A DNA stretch of 64,000 nt from Prorocentrum cordatum (Eukaryota > Sar > Dinophyceae > Prorocentrales > Prorocentraceae): contig CAUYUJ010000682.1 of assembly GCA_963575745.1 (NCBI GenBank), forward strand, positions 46,650-110,649. Direction: 5' to 3'. Positions 23,220 to 35,100 of this stretch are shown piece after piece. Position 1 is the stretch's first letter. Every line of letters begins with the position of its first letter. The notes beneath the pieces are model-generated. The model was not told where the DNA came from. It did not search any database and saw only the letters and a list, made by a program, of their open reading frames with translations. Both the position numbers and the translations under genes were made by a program.

Positions 23220-24080
23220 GGCTGTTTCAAGTCATCTTGATACGCGTTGTCGGTATTTTGTACTTAACTCGAGCTGTAGGGCAGCTACAGAGCTCATTCT
23301 CACAGAAATCGATTGCGAATCATCAGGCGCGTTCGTCTGTTCTATCTACAGGTCTGAACTCGGTCTGCTGCCCAAGGTAGGTTCGCGAAACTATTCGTGT
23401 TGTTGGAGTAATCTTGAGAGATGCTGACAGTTTTCTGCTTAACTTGGGCTGTAGGGGGGCTACATGGCTCGTAGTCACAGGAATTGATTTGGAGACATGA
23501 GGCGCGTCCGCCTGAATCAAGAGCTCAGAACCCGGTGTGCTGCGCGAGCTAGGTTCGCAAAACTATTTGTATTCGTCGAGTCATCTTGAGAGGTGCTGTC
23601 TGTTTTCTGCACTTAACTCGAGCTGTAAGGGGGCTGCAGGGCTGGTAATCACTGGAATCGATTCGGAGGCACCAGTCGCGTCCACTTGTCGCATTCAGAG
23701 CTCTGAACTCGGCCTGCTAGGTCCGCGAAACTATTCATATTGTTCGAGTCATCTTCAGATGTGCTGTCGATTTCCTGCACTTAACTCGGGCTGTAAGGGG
23801 GCTGCAGAGCTGATAATCAGAGGAATCGATTCGGAGACATCAGGCGCGTCTGCCTGTTGCATTCAGATGTCTGATCTCGGTTTGATACTCGAGCTAGATT
23901 CGCGAAACTATTTCTATTGTTCGAGTGATCTTGAGAGGTGCTGTCGATTTTCGCGCAACTCGGGCTGCAGGAGAGCTACGGAGCTCGTGCGCACAGAAAA
24001 CGATCCAGAAGCATGAGGGGCGTTTGGCTGTTGCATCGAGGGGTCTGAAATCGTTTAGGCTCTCGTTCTCTGCATTTTTT
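23220..24080 (-). repeat. 177-bp satellite block, five units
   Basis: Very similar to 22080-22960, so the two composite units are probably a recent duplication. Confidence 0.8.
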
Positions 24081-24115
24081 CGACATTATATATGCTCAGG
24101 AAGTTCCACGAGTCC

Positions 24116-24150
24116 CCGGGCGGTAACCAAGGTTGACGGCTTACCGCCGG
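24116..24150 (-). repeat. Hairpin H20
   Basis: CCGGGCGGTAA arm as in H19, supporting common descent. Loop GACGGCTTACC. Confidence 0.8.
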
Positions 24151-24339
24151 CGCCCAGTTGGCAAGAAAAATCTCGACGGACATTTTGAGAAATTTTGGTC
24201 GGTTAAAAATTTTGTTCTCGAAATTCAACCATTCGAGCTCTAGTATTTTTTCCTGTGATATTTGATCTTATTCCCGCTCGCCATCTCGATCTGAGCTCGA
24301 TCGGGTACCTTTTACTGCCAAAAATCACTGCGGCGGGAT

Positions 24340-25200
24340 CGGCCGTTTCGAGTCATCTTGATTCGCGTTGTCGGTATACTGAACTTAACTCGAGATATAG
24401 GACAGCTACAGAGCTGGTAAGCACACCTTATCAATCGGCTGTTCGGCTGTTCCAACCAGAGGTCTGAACTCCGTCTGCTAGCTAGGTCCGTTAACCTATT
24501 CGTATCATTCGAGTCATCTTGACAGGCGCTCTCGGTTTTCTGTACTTAACTCGAGCTATAGGACAGCTACAGGGCTGATACTTACAGAAACCGATTCAGA
24601 ATCATCAGTCGCATTTGTCTGTTGAATCCAGAGCTCTGAACTCAGTCTGCTGCCCGATCCAGGATCGCGAAATTGTTTGTATTGTTCGAGAAATCTTGAG
24701 AGCTGCTGCCGGTTTTCTGCACTTACCTCGCGCTGTAGGGGTGCTACAGTGCTGGTGGTGACAGCAATCGATTTGGAGACATCAGACGCGTCCGCCTGTG
24801 GAATCCAGAGCTCGAAACTCGGTCTGTTGCCCGAACTAGGTCCGCAAAACTGTTCGTATTGTTCGAATCATCCTGAAAGATGCTGTCGGATTTCTGCATT
24901 TACCTCGGGCTGCTGTAGGGGGGCTGCAGGGCGGGTAATCACAGGAATCGATTCGGAGACATCAGACGCGTCCGCCTGCTACATTTAGAGGTCTTAACTC
25001 GATCTGATACTCGAGCTGGGTTTGCCAAACTATTCGTTTCGTTCGAATCATCTTGAGAGGTGCTGTCGATTGTCGCACGAAACTCGGCTGTAGGAGAGCT
25101 GTAGAGCTCGTACAGAAGACAATCCAGAAGCATCGGGGGGCGTTCGGCTGTTGCATCGAGAGGTCTGATATCGCTTGGGCTGAAAAACTATTCGTTCTCT
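24340..25200 (-). repeat. 177-bp satellite block, five units
   Basis: Ends with the GGGGGGCGTTCGGCTG subtype before the hairpin. Confidence 0.8.
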
Positions 25201-25245
25201 GCATGTTTTCCACATCATATATTTTCAGGAAGCTCAACGAGTCCC

Positions 25246-25279
25246 CCGGCGGTAAGAAAGGTTGACGGCTTACCGCCGG
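25246..25279 (-). repeat. Hairpin H21
   Basis: Arms are perfect. Loop GTAAGAAAGGTTGACGG. Confidence 0.85.
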
Positions 25280-25289
25280 CGCCCAGTTT

Positions 25290-25544
25290 TGAGAAAGCAT
25301 ATTTTTCGCACCTGTGAACGATTATGAGGGCCTCTGCGTCTTTTATGAGCTCTGTAGGAGCACATTTACTATCAAAACACTTGGCGGAACCAATTTCATA
25401 TCGACATGAAAAACATCAATTTTGCATTTTTCGCGTAATGCTTCCAGAAGCTCTCTCTGTCGATTCTAAGCACTCTCACCCGTGGAAGGAGCTCTACGAG
25501 GTTCCCGGTTGTGACCAGGTTGACGGTTCACCGCCGGCGCCAGT
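25290..25544 (-). repeat. Module B copy, 5'-truncated
   Basis: Starts at TTTTGAGAAAGCATATTTTT, about 120 bp into the full module, and ends at a hairpin. Confidence 0.7.
25505..25537 (-). repeat. Hairpin H22, GTGA/TCAC type
   Basis: The left arm has TT for GC (CCGGTTGTGA). Confidence 0.75.
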
Positions 25545-25829
25545 TTGCCGACCCGACCAAAAGAGACAATGTGACAACTTTTGGGTGGTTTTGCAAGTTG
25601 TTGCTGGAAGCTTAAGAGTAATTTCGGGGCGCTGGAGAGCTAGTTGGCAAGAAAAATCTCGACGGACCTTTTGCTGACTTTTGGTCGGTTGAAAATTTTG
25701 TTCTCGAAATTCAACAATTCGTTTGAGCTCTAGTATTTTTTCCCAGGATATTCGATCTTATTCCCGCTCGCCATCTTGATCTCAGCTCGATCGGGTACCT
25801 TTTACTGCCAAAAAGCAGGCAGGCGGGAT

Positions 25830-26700
25830 CGGCCGGCTCAGTCATCTTGACACGCAATCACGGTTTTCTGAACAGAACTCGAGCTTTAGGACAGCTACAG
25901 AGCTGGTAAGCACAGCTAATCGATTCAGAATGATCAGGCGCGTTCGCCTGTTGAATCTAGAGGTCTGAACTCGGTCTGCTAGCCGAGCTAGGTCCGCAAA
26001 CCTATTCGTATTATTCGAGTCATCTTGAGAGGTGCTGTCGGTTTTCTGTACTTACCTCGAGCTATAGGACAGCTACAGAGCTGATACTTACAGAAACCGA
26101 TTCAGAATCATCAGTCGCATTTGTCTGTTGAATCCATAGCTCTGAACTCGGTTTGCTGCCCGATCTAGAATCGCGAAACTGTTCGTATTGTTCGAGTCAT
26201 CTTGAGAAGTGCTCTCGGTTTTCTGGACTGAACTCGGGCTGGGGGGGGCTACAGTGCTTGTGGTCACAGGAATCGATTTGAAGACATCAGGCGCGTCGGC
26301 CTGTCGAATCCAGAGCTCGGAACTCGGTCTGCTGCCCGAACTAGGTCCGCGAAACTATTGTGTGTTCGAGTCATCCTGAGTGGTGCTGTCGGTTTTCTGC
26401 ACTTAACTCGGGCTGTAGGGGGTTGCAGCGCTGGTAATCAGAGAAGTCGATTCGCAGACATCAGACGCGTCCGCCTGTCGCATTCAGAGGTCTGAATTCG
26501 GTTTGATACTCGAGCTGGGTTGCCAAACTATTCGTTTTGTTAGAGTCATCTTGAGAGTTGCTGTCGATTTACGCACGTAACTCGGGCTGTAGGAGAGCTG
26601 CAGAGCTCGTAAAGAAAACAATCCAGAAGCATCGGGGGCGTTCGGCTGTTGCATCGAGAGGTCTGAAATCGCTGGGGCTGAAAAACTATTCGTTCTCTGC
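25830..26700 (-). repeat. 177-bp satellite block, five units
   Basis: Includes a GGGCTGGGGGGGGCTACAG variant near 26235, seen also at 28490. Confidence 0.8.
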
Positions 26701-26731
26701 ATTTTTTCCGTCAGGAAGCTCTACGAGTCCC

Positions 26732-26765
26732 CCAGCGGTAAGGAAGGTTGACGGTTTACCGCCGG
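26732..26765 (-). repeat. Hairpin H23
   Basis: The left arm is CAGCGGTAA. The downstream module starts directly at ATGACTCGTAGAGC, without the final AGT. Confidence 0.75.
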
Positions 26766-27029
26766 CGCCCATGACTCGTAGAGCTTCCCTGAGCAAGTGA
26801 TTGCTGGAAGCTTAGGAGTAATTCCGGGGCGCTGGGCAGCTAGTTGGCAAGAAAAATCGCGACGGACCTTTTGGTGACTTTTGGTCGGTTGAAAACTTTC
26901 TTCTCAACATTTGCACATTCGTTAGAGCTCTAGTATTTTTTCCCGTGATATTCGATCTTATTCCCGCTCGCCGTCTCGATCTCAGATCGATCGGATAGAT
27001 ATTACTGCCCAGAAGCACTGCGGCGGAAT

Positions 27030-27900
27030 CGGCTGTTTTGGGTCATCTTGACGCAGTGACGGTGTTCTGAACATAACTCGAGCTATAGAAGAGCCACAGA
27101 GCTGGTGAGCACACCTCATCGATTCAGAATGATCAGGCGCGTTTGCCTGCTCCATCCAGAGGTTTGGACTCTGTCTGCTAGCCGAGCTAGGTCCGCAAAC
27201 CTATTCGAATTATTCGAGTCATCTTGAAAGGCACTCTCGGTTTTTTCTACTTAACTCGAGCTATATAACAGCTGCAGAGCTGATGCTCACAGCAACCGAT
27301 TTCGAATCATCAGTCGCGTTATCTGTTGAATCCAGAGCTCTCAACTCGGACTGCTGCCCGATCTAGATCGCGAAACTATTTGTATTGTTCGAGTCCTCTT
27401 GAGAGGTGCTCACGGGTTACTGTACTTAACTCAGGCTCTAGGGCGACTACAGGGCAATCTCAGGAATCGATTCGGAGAGATCAGGCGCGTTCATCTGTCG
27501 AATCCAGAGCTCGGAACTCGGTCTGCTGCCCAAACTAGGTTCGCGAAACTATTCGTATTGTTCGAGTCATCCTGAGAGGTGCTGTCGGTTTTCTGCACTT
27601 AACTCGAGCTGTAGGGGGGCTGTAGGGCTGGTAATCACAGGAATCGATTCGCAGACATCAGACGCGTGCGCCTGTCGCATTGAGAGGTCTGAACTCGGTC
27701 TGATAATCGAGCTAGGTTTGCCAAACTATTTGTTTTGTTCGAGTCATCTTGAGAGGTGCTGTCGATTTACGCACGTAACTCGGCTGTAGGAGAGCTACAT
27801 AGCTTGTTTAGAAGACAATCGAATATCAGGGGCGTTCGGCTGTTGCATCGAAAGGTTTGAAATCGCTTTGGCTGGAAACTATGCGTTCTCTACAATTTTT
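27030..27900 (-). repeat. 177-bp satellite block, five units
   Basis: Same unit order as the neighbouring blocks. Confidence 0.8.
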
Positions 27901-27938
27901 TCCGACATTATATATTATCAGGAAGCTCTACGAGTCCC

Positions 27939-27972
27939 CTGGCGGTAAGAAAGGTTGACGGTTTACCGCCGG
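27939..27972 (-). repeat. Hairpin H24
   Basis: The left arm reads CTGGCGGTAA. The AT-rich block is cut at TATTTTTTTCCC right after CCCAG. Confidence 0.8.
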
Positions 27973-28069
27973 CGCCCAGTATTTTTTTCCCATGATATTC
28001 GATCTTATTCCCGCTCGCCATCTTGATCTCAGCTCGATCGGGTCCCTTTTACTGCCAAAAAGCAGGCAG

Positions 28070-28960
28070 GCGGGATCGGCCGTTTCAAGTCATCTTGACA
28101 CGCGATCACGGTTTTCTGAACCTAACTCGAGCTTTAGGACATCTACAGAGCTGGTAAGCACAGCTAATCCATTCAGAATGATCAGGCGCGTTCGCCTGTT
28201 GAATCTAGAGGTCTGAACTCGGTCTGCTAGCCGAGCTAGGTCCGCAAACCTATTCGTATTATCCGAGTCATCTTGACAGACGCTCTCGGTTTTCTGTACT
28301 TAACTCGAGCTATAGGACAGCTACAGAGGACATACTTACAGAAACCGATTCAGAATCATCATTCGCATTTGTCTGTTGAATCCAGAGCTCTGAACTCGGT
28401 CTGCGGCCCGATCTAGAATCGCGAAACTATTCGTATTGTTCGAGTCATCTTGAGAGGTGCTGTCGGTTATCTGCACTCAACTCGGGCTGGGGGGGGGCTA
28501 CAGTGCTGGTGGTCACAGGAATCGATTTGAAGTCAGCAGGCGCGTCCGCCTGTCGAATCCAGAGCTCGGAACTCGGTCTGCTGCCCGAACTAGGTCTGCG
28601 AAACTATAGTATTGTTGGAGTCATCCTGAGAGATGCTGTCGGTTTTCTTTATTTAACTCGGGCTGTAGGGGGGCTGCAGGGCTGATAATCACAGGAGTCG
28701 AATTGCAGAGATCAGACGCGTTCGCCTGTCGCATTCAGAGGTCTGAACTCGGTTTGATACTCGAGCTGGGTTGCCAAACTATTCGTTTTGTTAGAGTCAT
28801 CTTGAGAGTTGCTGTCGATTTACGCACGTAACTCGGGCTGTAGGAGAGCTACAGAGCTCGCAAAGAAGACAATCCAGAAGCATCGGGGGCGTTCGGCTGT
28901 TCCATCGAGAGGTCTGAAATCGCTCGGGCTGAAAAACTATTCGTTCTCTGCATTTTTTTC
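28070..28960 (-). repeat. 177-bp satellite block, five units
   Basis: Close relative of 25830-26700. Confidence 0.8.
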
Positions 28961-28995
28961 CACATTATATATTGTCAGGAAGCTCTACGAGTCCC

Positions 28996-29029
28996 CCGGC
29001 GGTAAGGAAGGTTGACGGTTTACCGCCGG
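28996..29029 (-). repeat. Hairpin H25
   Basis: Arms are perfect. Followed by a module B copy cut at TTGCCGACCC. Confidence 0.85.
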
Positions 29030-29036
29030 CGCCCAG

Positions 29037-29376
29037 TTTGCCGACCCGACCAAAAGAGACAATTTGACAACTTTTGGGTGGTTTTTCAATTTTTTCAAAG
29101 ATATTTGACAATTCATTTTTAGAAAGCAGATTTTGCGCACCTGTAAACGATTATGAGGGCTCTCTCTTTCTTAGTAGGAGCTCTGCAGGCGCACTTTTAC
29201 TATCAAAGCACTTGGCGGAACCAACTTCATGTCGACACGAAAAAAATCAATGGTTATTTTTTTTCTAGAGATGCTTCCAGAAGCTCTCTCTTTCGACTCT
29301 GAGCACTCTTACGCGTGAAAGGAGCTCTACGAGGTTCCCGGCGGTGACCAGGTTGACGGTTCACCGCCGGCGCCAG
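29037..29376 (-). repeat. Module B copy
   Basis: Starts TTGCCGACCCGACCAAAAGA, carries ACTATCAAAGCACTTGGCGG and ends in a hairpin. Confidence 0.8.
29338..29370 (-). repeat. Hairpin H26, GTGA/TCAC type
   Basis: Arms are perfect. Confidence 0.85.
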
Positions 29377-29576
29377 TAAGAAGCCGGGCGGTTGTGGTGC
29401 CCGCCAGCAGCCCATCTCCGCCGGTCCACGATCCCCGCAGCGACCTGTACCTCGTAGAGCTCGTCGTCGTGCCTCGTAGAGCTCTGATGGTAGAAGAGCT
29501 AGAGGAATACCTCGTATAGCTCTTCGGCATCGATGAGCTAGAGGAATTCGGGCGCGGGGTGAAGCTAGTACCTCGT
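29377..29576 (-). repeat. Module G fragment and stacked module 5' ends
   Basis: AAGCCGGGCGGTTGTGGTGC is module G in reverse. Three partial copies of ACCTCGTAGAGCTCTTCGGC / GATGAGCTAGAGGAATTC follow one another. Confidence 0.65.
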
Positions 29577-29951
29577 AGAGCTCTCTGGCATCGATGAGCT
29601 AGAGGAATTCCGGCGCGGGGTGGAGCTAGTTGGTCGACCCGACCAGAAAAGAAGATGTGATAACTTTCGGTCGGTTTTGCGAAAATTTGAAAGTTGTTTG
29701 ACAATTCATTTTGAGAAAGCAGATTTTTACTCCGAGCATCAGTATCTTGATTTTCTTCTGCGAGCAGCTCAGCTCGTTCGTGAGAGTTTTACTATCCAAA
29801 CATTTGGAGGAACCGACGTATCGTTGAGACCGAGAAATGCAATTATGATGTTTTTCTAGAAATGCTCTGAAGCTGTCTGCTTCAAATCTGAGCACTCTTA
29901 CGCGTGCAAGGAGCTCTACGAGGTTCCCGGCGGTGACCGCCGGCGCCAGTA
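29577..29951 (-). repeat. Module B copy with collapsed hairpin
   Basis: Full-length by comparison with 38204-38578, but its hairpin has lost the loop and half the stem. Confidence 0.75.
29928..29943 (-). repeat. Hairpin H27, loop deleted
   Basis: Reads CCGGCGGTGACCGCCGG: the outer stem stays and about 17 nt of the inner part is missing. Confidence 0.8.
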
Positions 29952-30347
29952 CCTCGTAGAGCTTTTCGTAATCGATGAGCTAGAGGAATTCCAGCGCGGG
30001 GTGGAGCTAGTTGGTCGACCCGACCAGAAAGGACAAAGTGGTGACTTTGGGTCGGTTTTGCTCAGATTTGAAAGATACTTGACAATTCATTTCGAAAAAG
30101 CAGATTTTTACGCCGAGCATTGGCACATGAACTTCGTTCCCTGAGCAGCTCAGCTCTCTGGAGCCAGTTTTAGTATGAGATGACCTCCGGGGACCGATTG
30201 CATCTTCACTTCAAAAAACTTAATTTCACGTTTTTCCAGAAAAGCTGCAAGAAGCTCTCCGCTTCGATTCTGAGCTTCCTTATGGGTGCAAGGAGCTCTA
30301 CGAGGTTCCCGGCGGTGACCAGGTTGACGGTTCACCGCCGGCGCCAT
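29951..30347 (-). repeat. Module B copy, full length
   Basis: Starts ACCTCGTAGAGC with GATGAGCTAGAGGAATTCCA, then GACCCGACCAGAAAGGAC. Ends in a perfect hairpin. About 397 bp. Confidence 0.8.
30309..30341 (-). repeat. Hairpin H28, GTGA/TCAC type
   Basis: Arms are perfect. Followed by GCGCCATTGGCCG, one base short of the usual CAGT. Confidence 0.85.
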
Positions 30348-30645
30348 TGGCCGACCCGGCCAGAAAGGACAAAGTGGTAACTTTTCGGTGATTTTGCGAA
30401 AATTGAAGGATATTTGACAATTCATTGTGAGAAAGCAGATTTTTCGCACCTGTAATTGGTTATGCCGCGTCTGTCAGTAAAATTTTCAGGCCCATAGGTG
30501 CAGTATTACTATCAAAACACTTGGAGGAACCGACGTTGGATAAAAATAGAAGAACTTGATTCTTCGTTTTTTTCGTTTCTCGCTCCAGAAGCTTTCTTTA
30601 TGTGTTCCGAGAAGCGCGGTGTAAGAAAAGAGCTCTACGAGGGTC

Positions 30646-30678
30646 CCGGCGGTAACCTGGTTGACGGTTTACCGCCGG
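30646..30678 (-). repeat. Hairpin H29
   Basis: Arms are perfect, with GTTCC instead of GCGCC after the stem. Confidence 0.8.
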
Positions 30679-30689
30679 TTCCAGTTCGG

Positions 30690-30994
30690 CGACAGGGTGG
30701 AGCTAGTTGGCGAAATGTCGAAAAGGGACGCGATCATACCTTCCGCGGCCTGGCTCAGCCGATTTTGCAGTTCTAAAATTCGTTTGGGCTGCTATTTGCG
30801 CAGAGCGAAGCTTGGCATTACAGAAGTTACTTCACAAATTCTTAGTTCATTCCGTCGAAAAATTCTCCCGAGCGAAGCCAGGGACCGTCTTCATGTTGGC
30901 AGTCGAAAAATGCAATTTTCCAGTTTTGCAGAACATGTCATCAGAAGCTATCTGCTTGCACTTCTAGTTCTCTCAGGCGTCTGCTTGCACTTCT
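30690..30994 (-). repeat. Module D partial copy
   Basis: TTCGGCGACAGGGTGGAGCT to CTTGCACTTCTAGTG. A tandem partial copy of the start of the 30995-32151 module. Confidence 0.65.
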
Positions 30995-32151
30995 AGTGCC
31001 TCGTAGAGCTCTGATGGTAGAAGAGCAAGAGAAATTCGGCGACAGGGTAGAGCTAGTTGGCGAGATGTCGAAAAGGGACGCGATCATACCTTCCGCGGCC
31101 TGGCTCAGCGGATTTTGCAGTTCTAACAATTCGTTTGGGCTGCTAATCGCGCAGAGCGAAGCTTTGCATTACAGAAGCCTCGCAACTTCTTAGTTTATTC
31201 CGTCGAAAAATTCTCCCGAGCGAAGCCAGGGACCGACTTCACGTTCACAGTCCAAAAATACCCCGCAGAGCTCTTCGGCATCGATGAGCTGGAGGTTTCT
31301 GGCGCGGGGTGGAGCTAGTTGGCCGACCCGACAAAAAGAGACAATGTGATAACCTTGGGTTGAAAGATATTTGACAACTCATTTTGAGAACCGGTATTTT
31401 TCTCACGTGTAGTGGGTTATGCCGCGTCTGCCAGTTAAATTCTCAGGTCCGTAGCTGCAATATTACTATCAAAAGACTTGCTGGAACCAACTGCGTTCCG
31501 AGTTATCTTGACACGCGTTCACGGTTTTCTGTACTTGACTCGAGATTTCGAGAGCTACAGAGCTGATGCTTACAGAAACTGATTCAGAATGATCAGGCGC
31601 GTTCGCCTGTTGCATCCAGAGGCCTGAACTCGGTCTGCTGCTCGAGCTAGGTCCGTAAAACTATTTGTGTTATTCCAGTCATCTTCACCAGTGATGCCGG
31701 TTTTCTGTATTCAACTCAAGATTCAGAGGAGCTACAGAGCTGGTGCGCACATAAACTGATTCAGTATCACCAGGCGCCTGCGTCTGTTGCATCGAGAGGC
31801 CTGAACTCGTTCTGCTAGTCGAGGCGTATTCCTCAAGTTCTCAAGTATTCACTAGGTCCACAACACTATTCGTATTTCTCAAGTTCTCTTTAGAGGCGCT
31901 GTCGGTATTCTGCACCTCACTCTAGCTAGCTGTAGCACAGCTACAGAGGTGGTACGCAGAGAAGCCGATACAGTATCATCAAGGGCGTTTGGTTGAAGCA
32001 TCTAGAGCTCTGAACAGAGTCTGCTTCTCGAGCTAAGTCCGCAAAACTTTTTGTATGCGACCGATTTTTTTAGAGTTTTTTGGCTCTCGCTTAAGCTTGC
32101 TTCACGTGTTCCGAGGAGCTGGGCAAGAGAAGAGCTCTACGAGGTCCCCGG
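30995..32151 (-). repeat. Module D copy interrupted by LINE-1
   Basis: Matches 19160-20280 through GAAGAGCTCTACGAGGTCC, then stops inside the hairpin at the LINE junction. The rest of the hairpin reappears at 38172. Confidence 0.85.
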
Positions 32152-35100
32152 CTCAAGGTCTCGGCTCTAGGGCTCCTGGATCCCGCAGGAGCTCAGGGGG
32201 TGTCGGCGCCGCGGGGAAGCGGCGCGGCGGCCATCGCTGCCATCGACGAGTACAGCATCTTCCAGGCAAGCCAGGCCGCCTGCTTTGTGTGCTGTAATTG
32301 TTGTTTTGTTTGTCGTGTGTGCAAAGACGGACGGGTACGACTTTTCAGTGCTTGCGAGACGTTTCCAGCTGGAGGATATTTCCCCGACTGTACCATATTT
32401 GCAGTACTCACAGGATTACGGACAGAGACCAGATTCTGCTGTTGAGAGGGCATCTCGGAAAAGGCAAATTCAGGATACCGAGCAGATTGTACGTGACCTT
32501 CCATTGGACGGGAGATTGAATACTGCCGACTCCACACCAGATAGTGATAGCCATTGTGTTGTCCCACCTTCATTTGTGAATATGAATACAGGACTCATGA
32601 ATATGATGCAGACTCCTTCCAACGCAGCTGTGGCGGGAGCTACAACCAACGGAGGGCGTGCGGGAGGGGCTCCAGTAGGTCAGGTCAGTCCTGGAGGTCA
32701 AGGATCTGGAGGCGCTCCTGTTGTTCCTAGAGGCCCAGCTCCACAAGGTGCTCTAGGGGGACCCCCAGGTATGCCCACGGAGGCACAACAGGCGGCGGCC
32801 CAAGCGGCTGTTGTCCCTGAAGGTGCTGGGGAGCGTCAGGGTATGCAGGGTGTTAGCGACGACGCCCAACGAAATGTCAAACATCGTGTCAACGGTCCTC
32901 ACGAGGCACTCTTGGGAGAACTCGAGGAGAAGCGAAAGAAACTCAGTGTGGTCTCGGACGAGGCCCCATCCTGGTTCAAGGCCTTCGCGGAGCTCAACGT
33001 GCTTGAGAGCAAAGTTAGGCAACAAGAAAACGTCGAAATCAGGGCCGATATTCAGAGCATCTCGAATCGTCAGGAGGCCTCCGACATCAGGATTAACAAC
33101 TTGGAACGACAGATGCAGGATCTCAAGAAGAACCCCAGTGTGATATCAGGTGCAGCCTCGACTACGGCACCTTCCTACGGAGTGGGCCCACCAGGACTCT
33201 CAGGACCCTCCAGTTTCAGTCCCAGCTATGTGGAGCTTACAGGCTGGACAGACTGGAATGGGACAGCGGTTGCACGTTCGGCCAGTATGATGAGAGACAC
33301 GCACGCTGCACAACTCATCACTAATTTGAAGACGGCCATCGCAGCAGAGGATGAAGCTAGGATCGACTACGAGGGCACATTACGTATGAGTGGAAGTAGA
33401 ATGATGTTGAGTACGATCAAAATCAAATTCATTGTAGGAACCGACTCTTCGACATTATACAACGTGAAGCGTGCTTTTGATGATGCTTTAACTCCGAATC
33501 CCCAAAGGAATGCGGCTCAGGTTTCGAGGTCACCTCCAGATTATGACAGCATGTTCCAGGGCATGTTACAACGACCCAGTCGGGTCCGCGTACGCATGGA
33601 GGCCCCACCTTGGAAACGTGATCATATCGGGGCTGTGGGACGCTTCTATGGGACATACCGCGAGTGTACCAACAGTGAGGCTATGGAGATCAGGGGGGAG
33701 ACAGGATCGGGACCCAACGGACGGAGCACAATGTGGACCAAGCCGCAGGACCCTCAGCATCGACCCGTGGAACTGGCATCCTTTCGTATCAATACGGGGT
33801 GGACAGTGGACCGCGAGATCTGGGAGGGTGTACTTATGCGAAGCGGTGTGACGACTACATACGACACATTTGTTACGAGTCTTGCCGGCAGGGTGTGACG
33901 GTGCAGAGGTGCCAGTCGGGCTGGTGGCCCCACAGCCCAGCATAGGCTAGGCACCCAGAATCTTATGAAACAAGGGGCTACAGCAGATCGGGGATTTGCT
34001 TGCATGAGGGCACTTCTTTCTCACGGCTGTGAAGTGTTCTGTTTACAGGAGTGTGAACACTTACCGTCCAATTCAATTCAGCTGCTTGGCTGGCACCTAG
34101 TTTATTCAAGTGACAGGAAGGCTTCCATAGCTTTGAGGGGGAAGTCTTGTCACAACATAGTTCGCTCTTGGAGTAATCATGCTCGTCTTGCTATTGTGTG
34201 CTTGCGTCATCCGTGTATCTTTCTTGTCTCTGCGTACTTTCCGAACAGATCGGAGAATCGTTCATTGGAGGTGGCTTTTGAGATGCTGAAAACAATCGAA
34301 ACAACTTATCGGAGGTGGAAGGAGGAATGCAGATACACATGTGAGCTTGTGATTGCAGGGGATTTTAATGTTGAGCTTGCGCCCGACATCACCTGTTCAG
34401 GAGGCACGGTGACTGGAGGTGCTGTGCAGATTCTCGACGGGAGGGGATATGGGAATGATACGGAGGATAGACGGTGGGAGGAGGACATGTGGCGATCTCA
34501 GCTGCAGGAGTGGCTGTGTCGGATGCGCTTGCTGGCAGTCAATTCTCTTGGCTCGCCGTACTCTCGGCAGCCGACTTTCGTGCATCGTGCGAATAATGCT
34601 CGACGCAAGTCTGGGGCGAAGACTATTGCGCCAAAAGTGCTTGACTATCTCATGGTCCCACAATCCTGGGAGGGTGACTTGGTTGAATGCCGAACGGATT
34701 GGATCCCCGAGACCCCGACTACCAACTTCTCGGATCATTCCTGTGTCTACGCCGAGTTCCATATGCAGAACCCTCAGGTCACGAAATACCAAGGCCCCCC
34801 TAGCCACCACACAAGCCACAAAGAGTTCCAATCGTATCGGGAGGAGGCCCAATTCCAGGTCCTGGCGGACGTCCAGATCCCGACGGTGCCCCCACAACGT
34901 CTTGCTCAAACGATTGCTGGACATGAGTTACCGCTCCTCACGGTGAGGGCCCCCAGGTACTCTCGAGGGCTCCCGCCGAGTAGGACTCCTCAGCATGCCG
35001 AGCTGGAGGTACAACTCAGAGAGGCACGTGCTAGGAAGGACAGAGCGTTGGCTCGGGACCTTCGACGTCGCATCAGACCGCTTGCGCGGGAATATCGCCG

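Larger units (their letters stand above)
18561..32150 (-). repeat. Hairpin-module and satellite array, inverted orientation
   Basis: The same families as in 1-14840, read on the other strand. On the plus strand each module ends with GAAGCTCTACGAGTCCC, the hairpin, and GCGCCCAGT. The next module begins at a different internal point each time. No host gene is seen. Confidence 0.85.
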
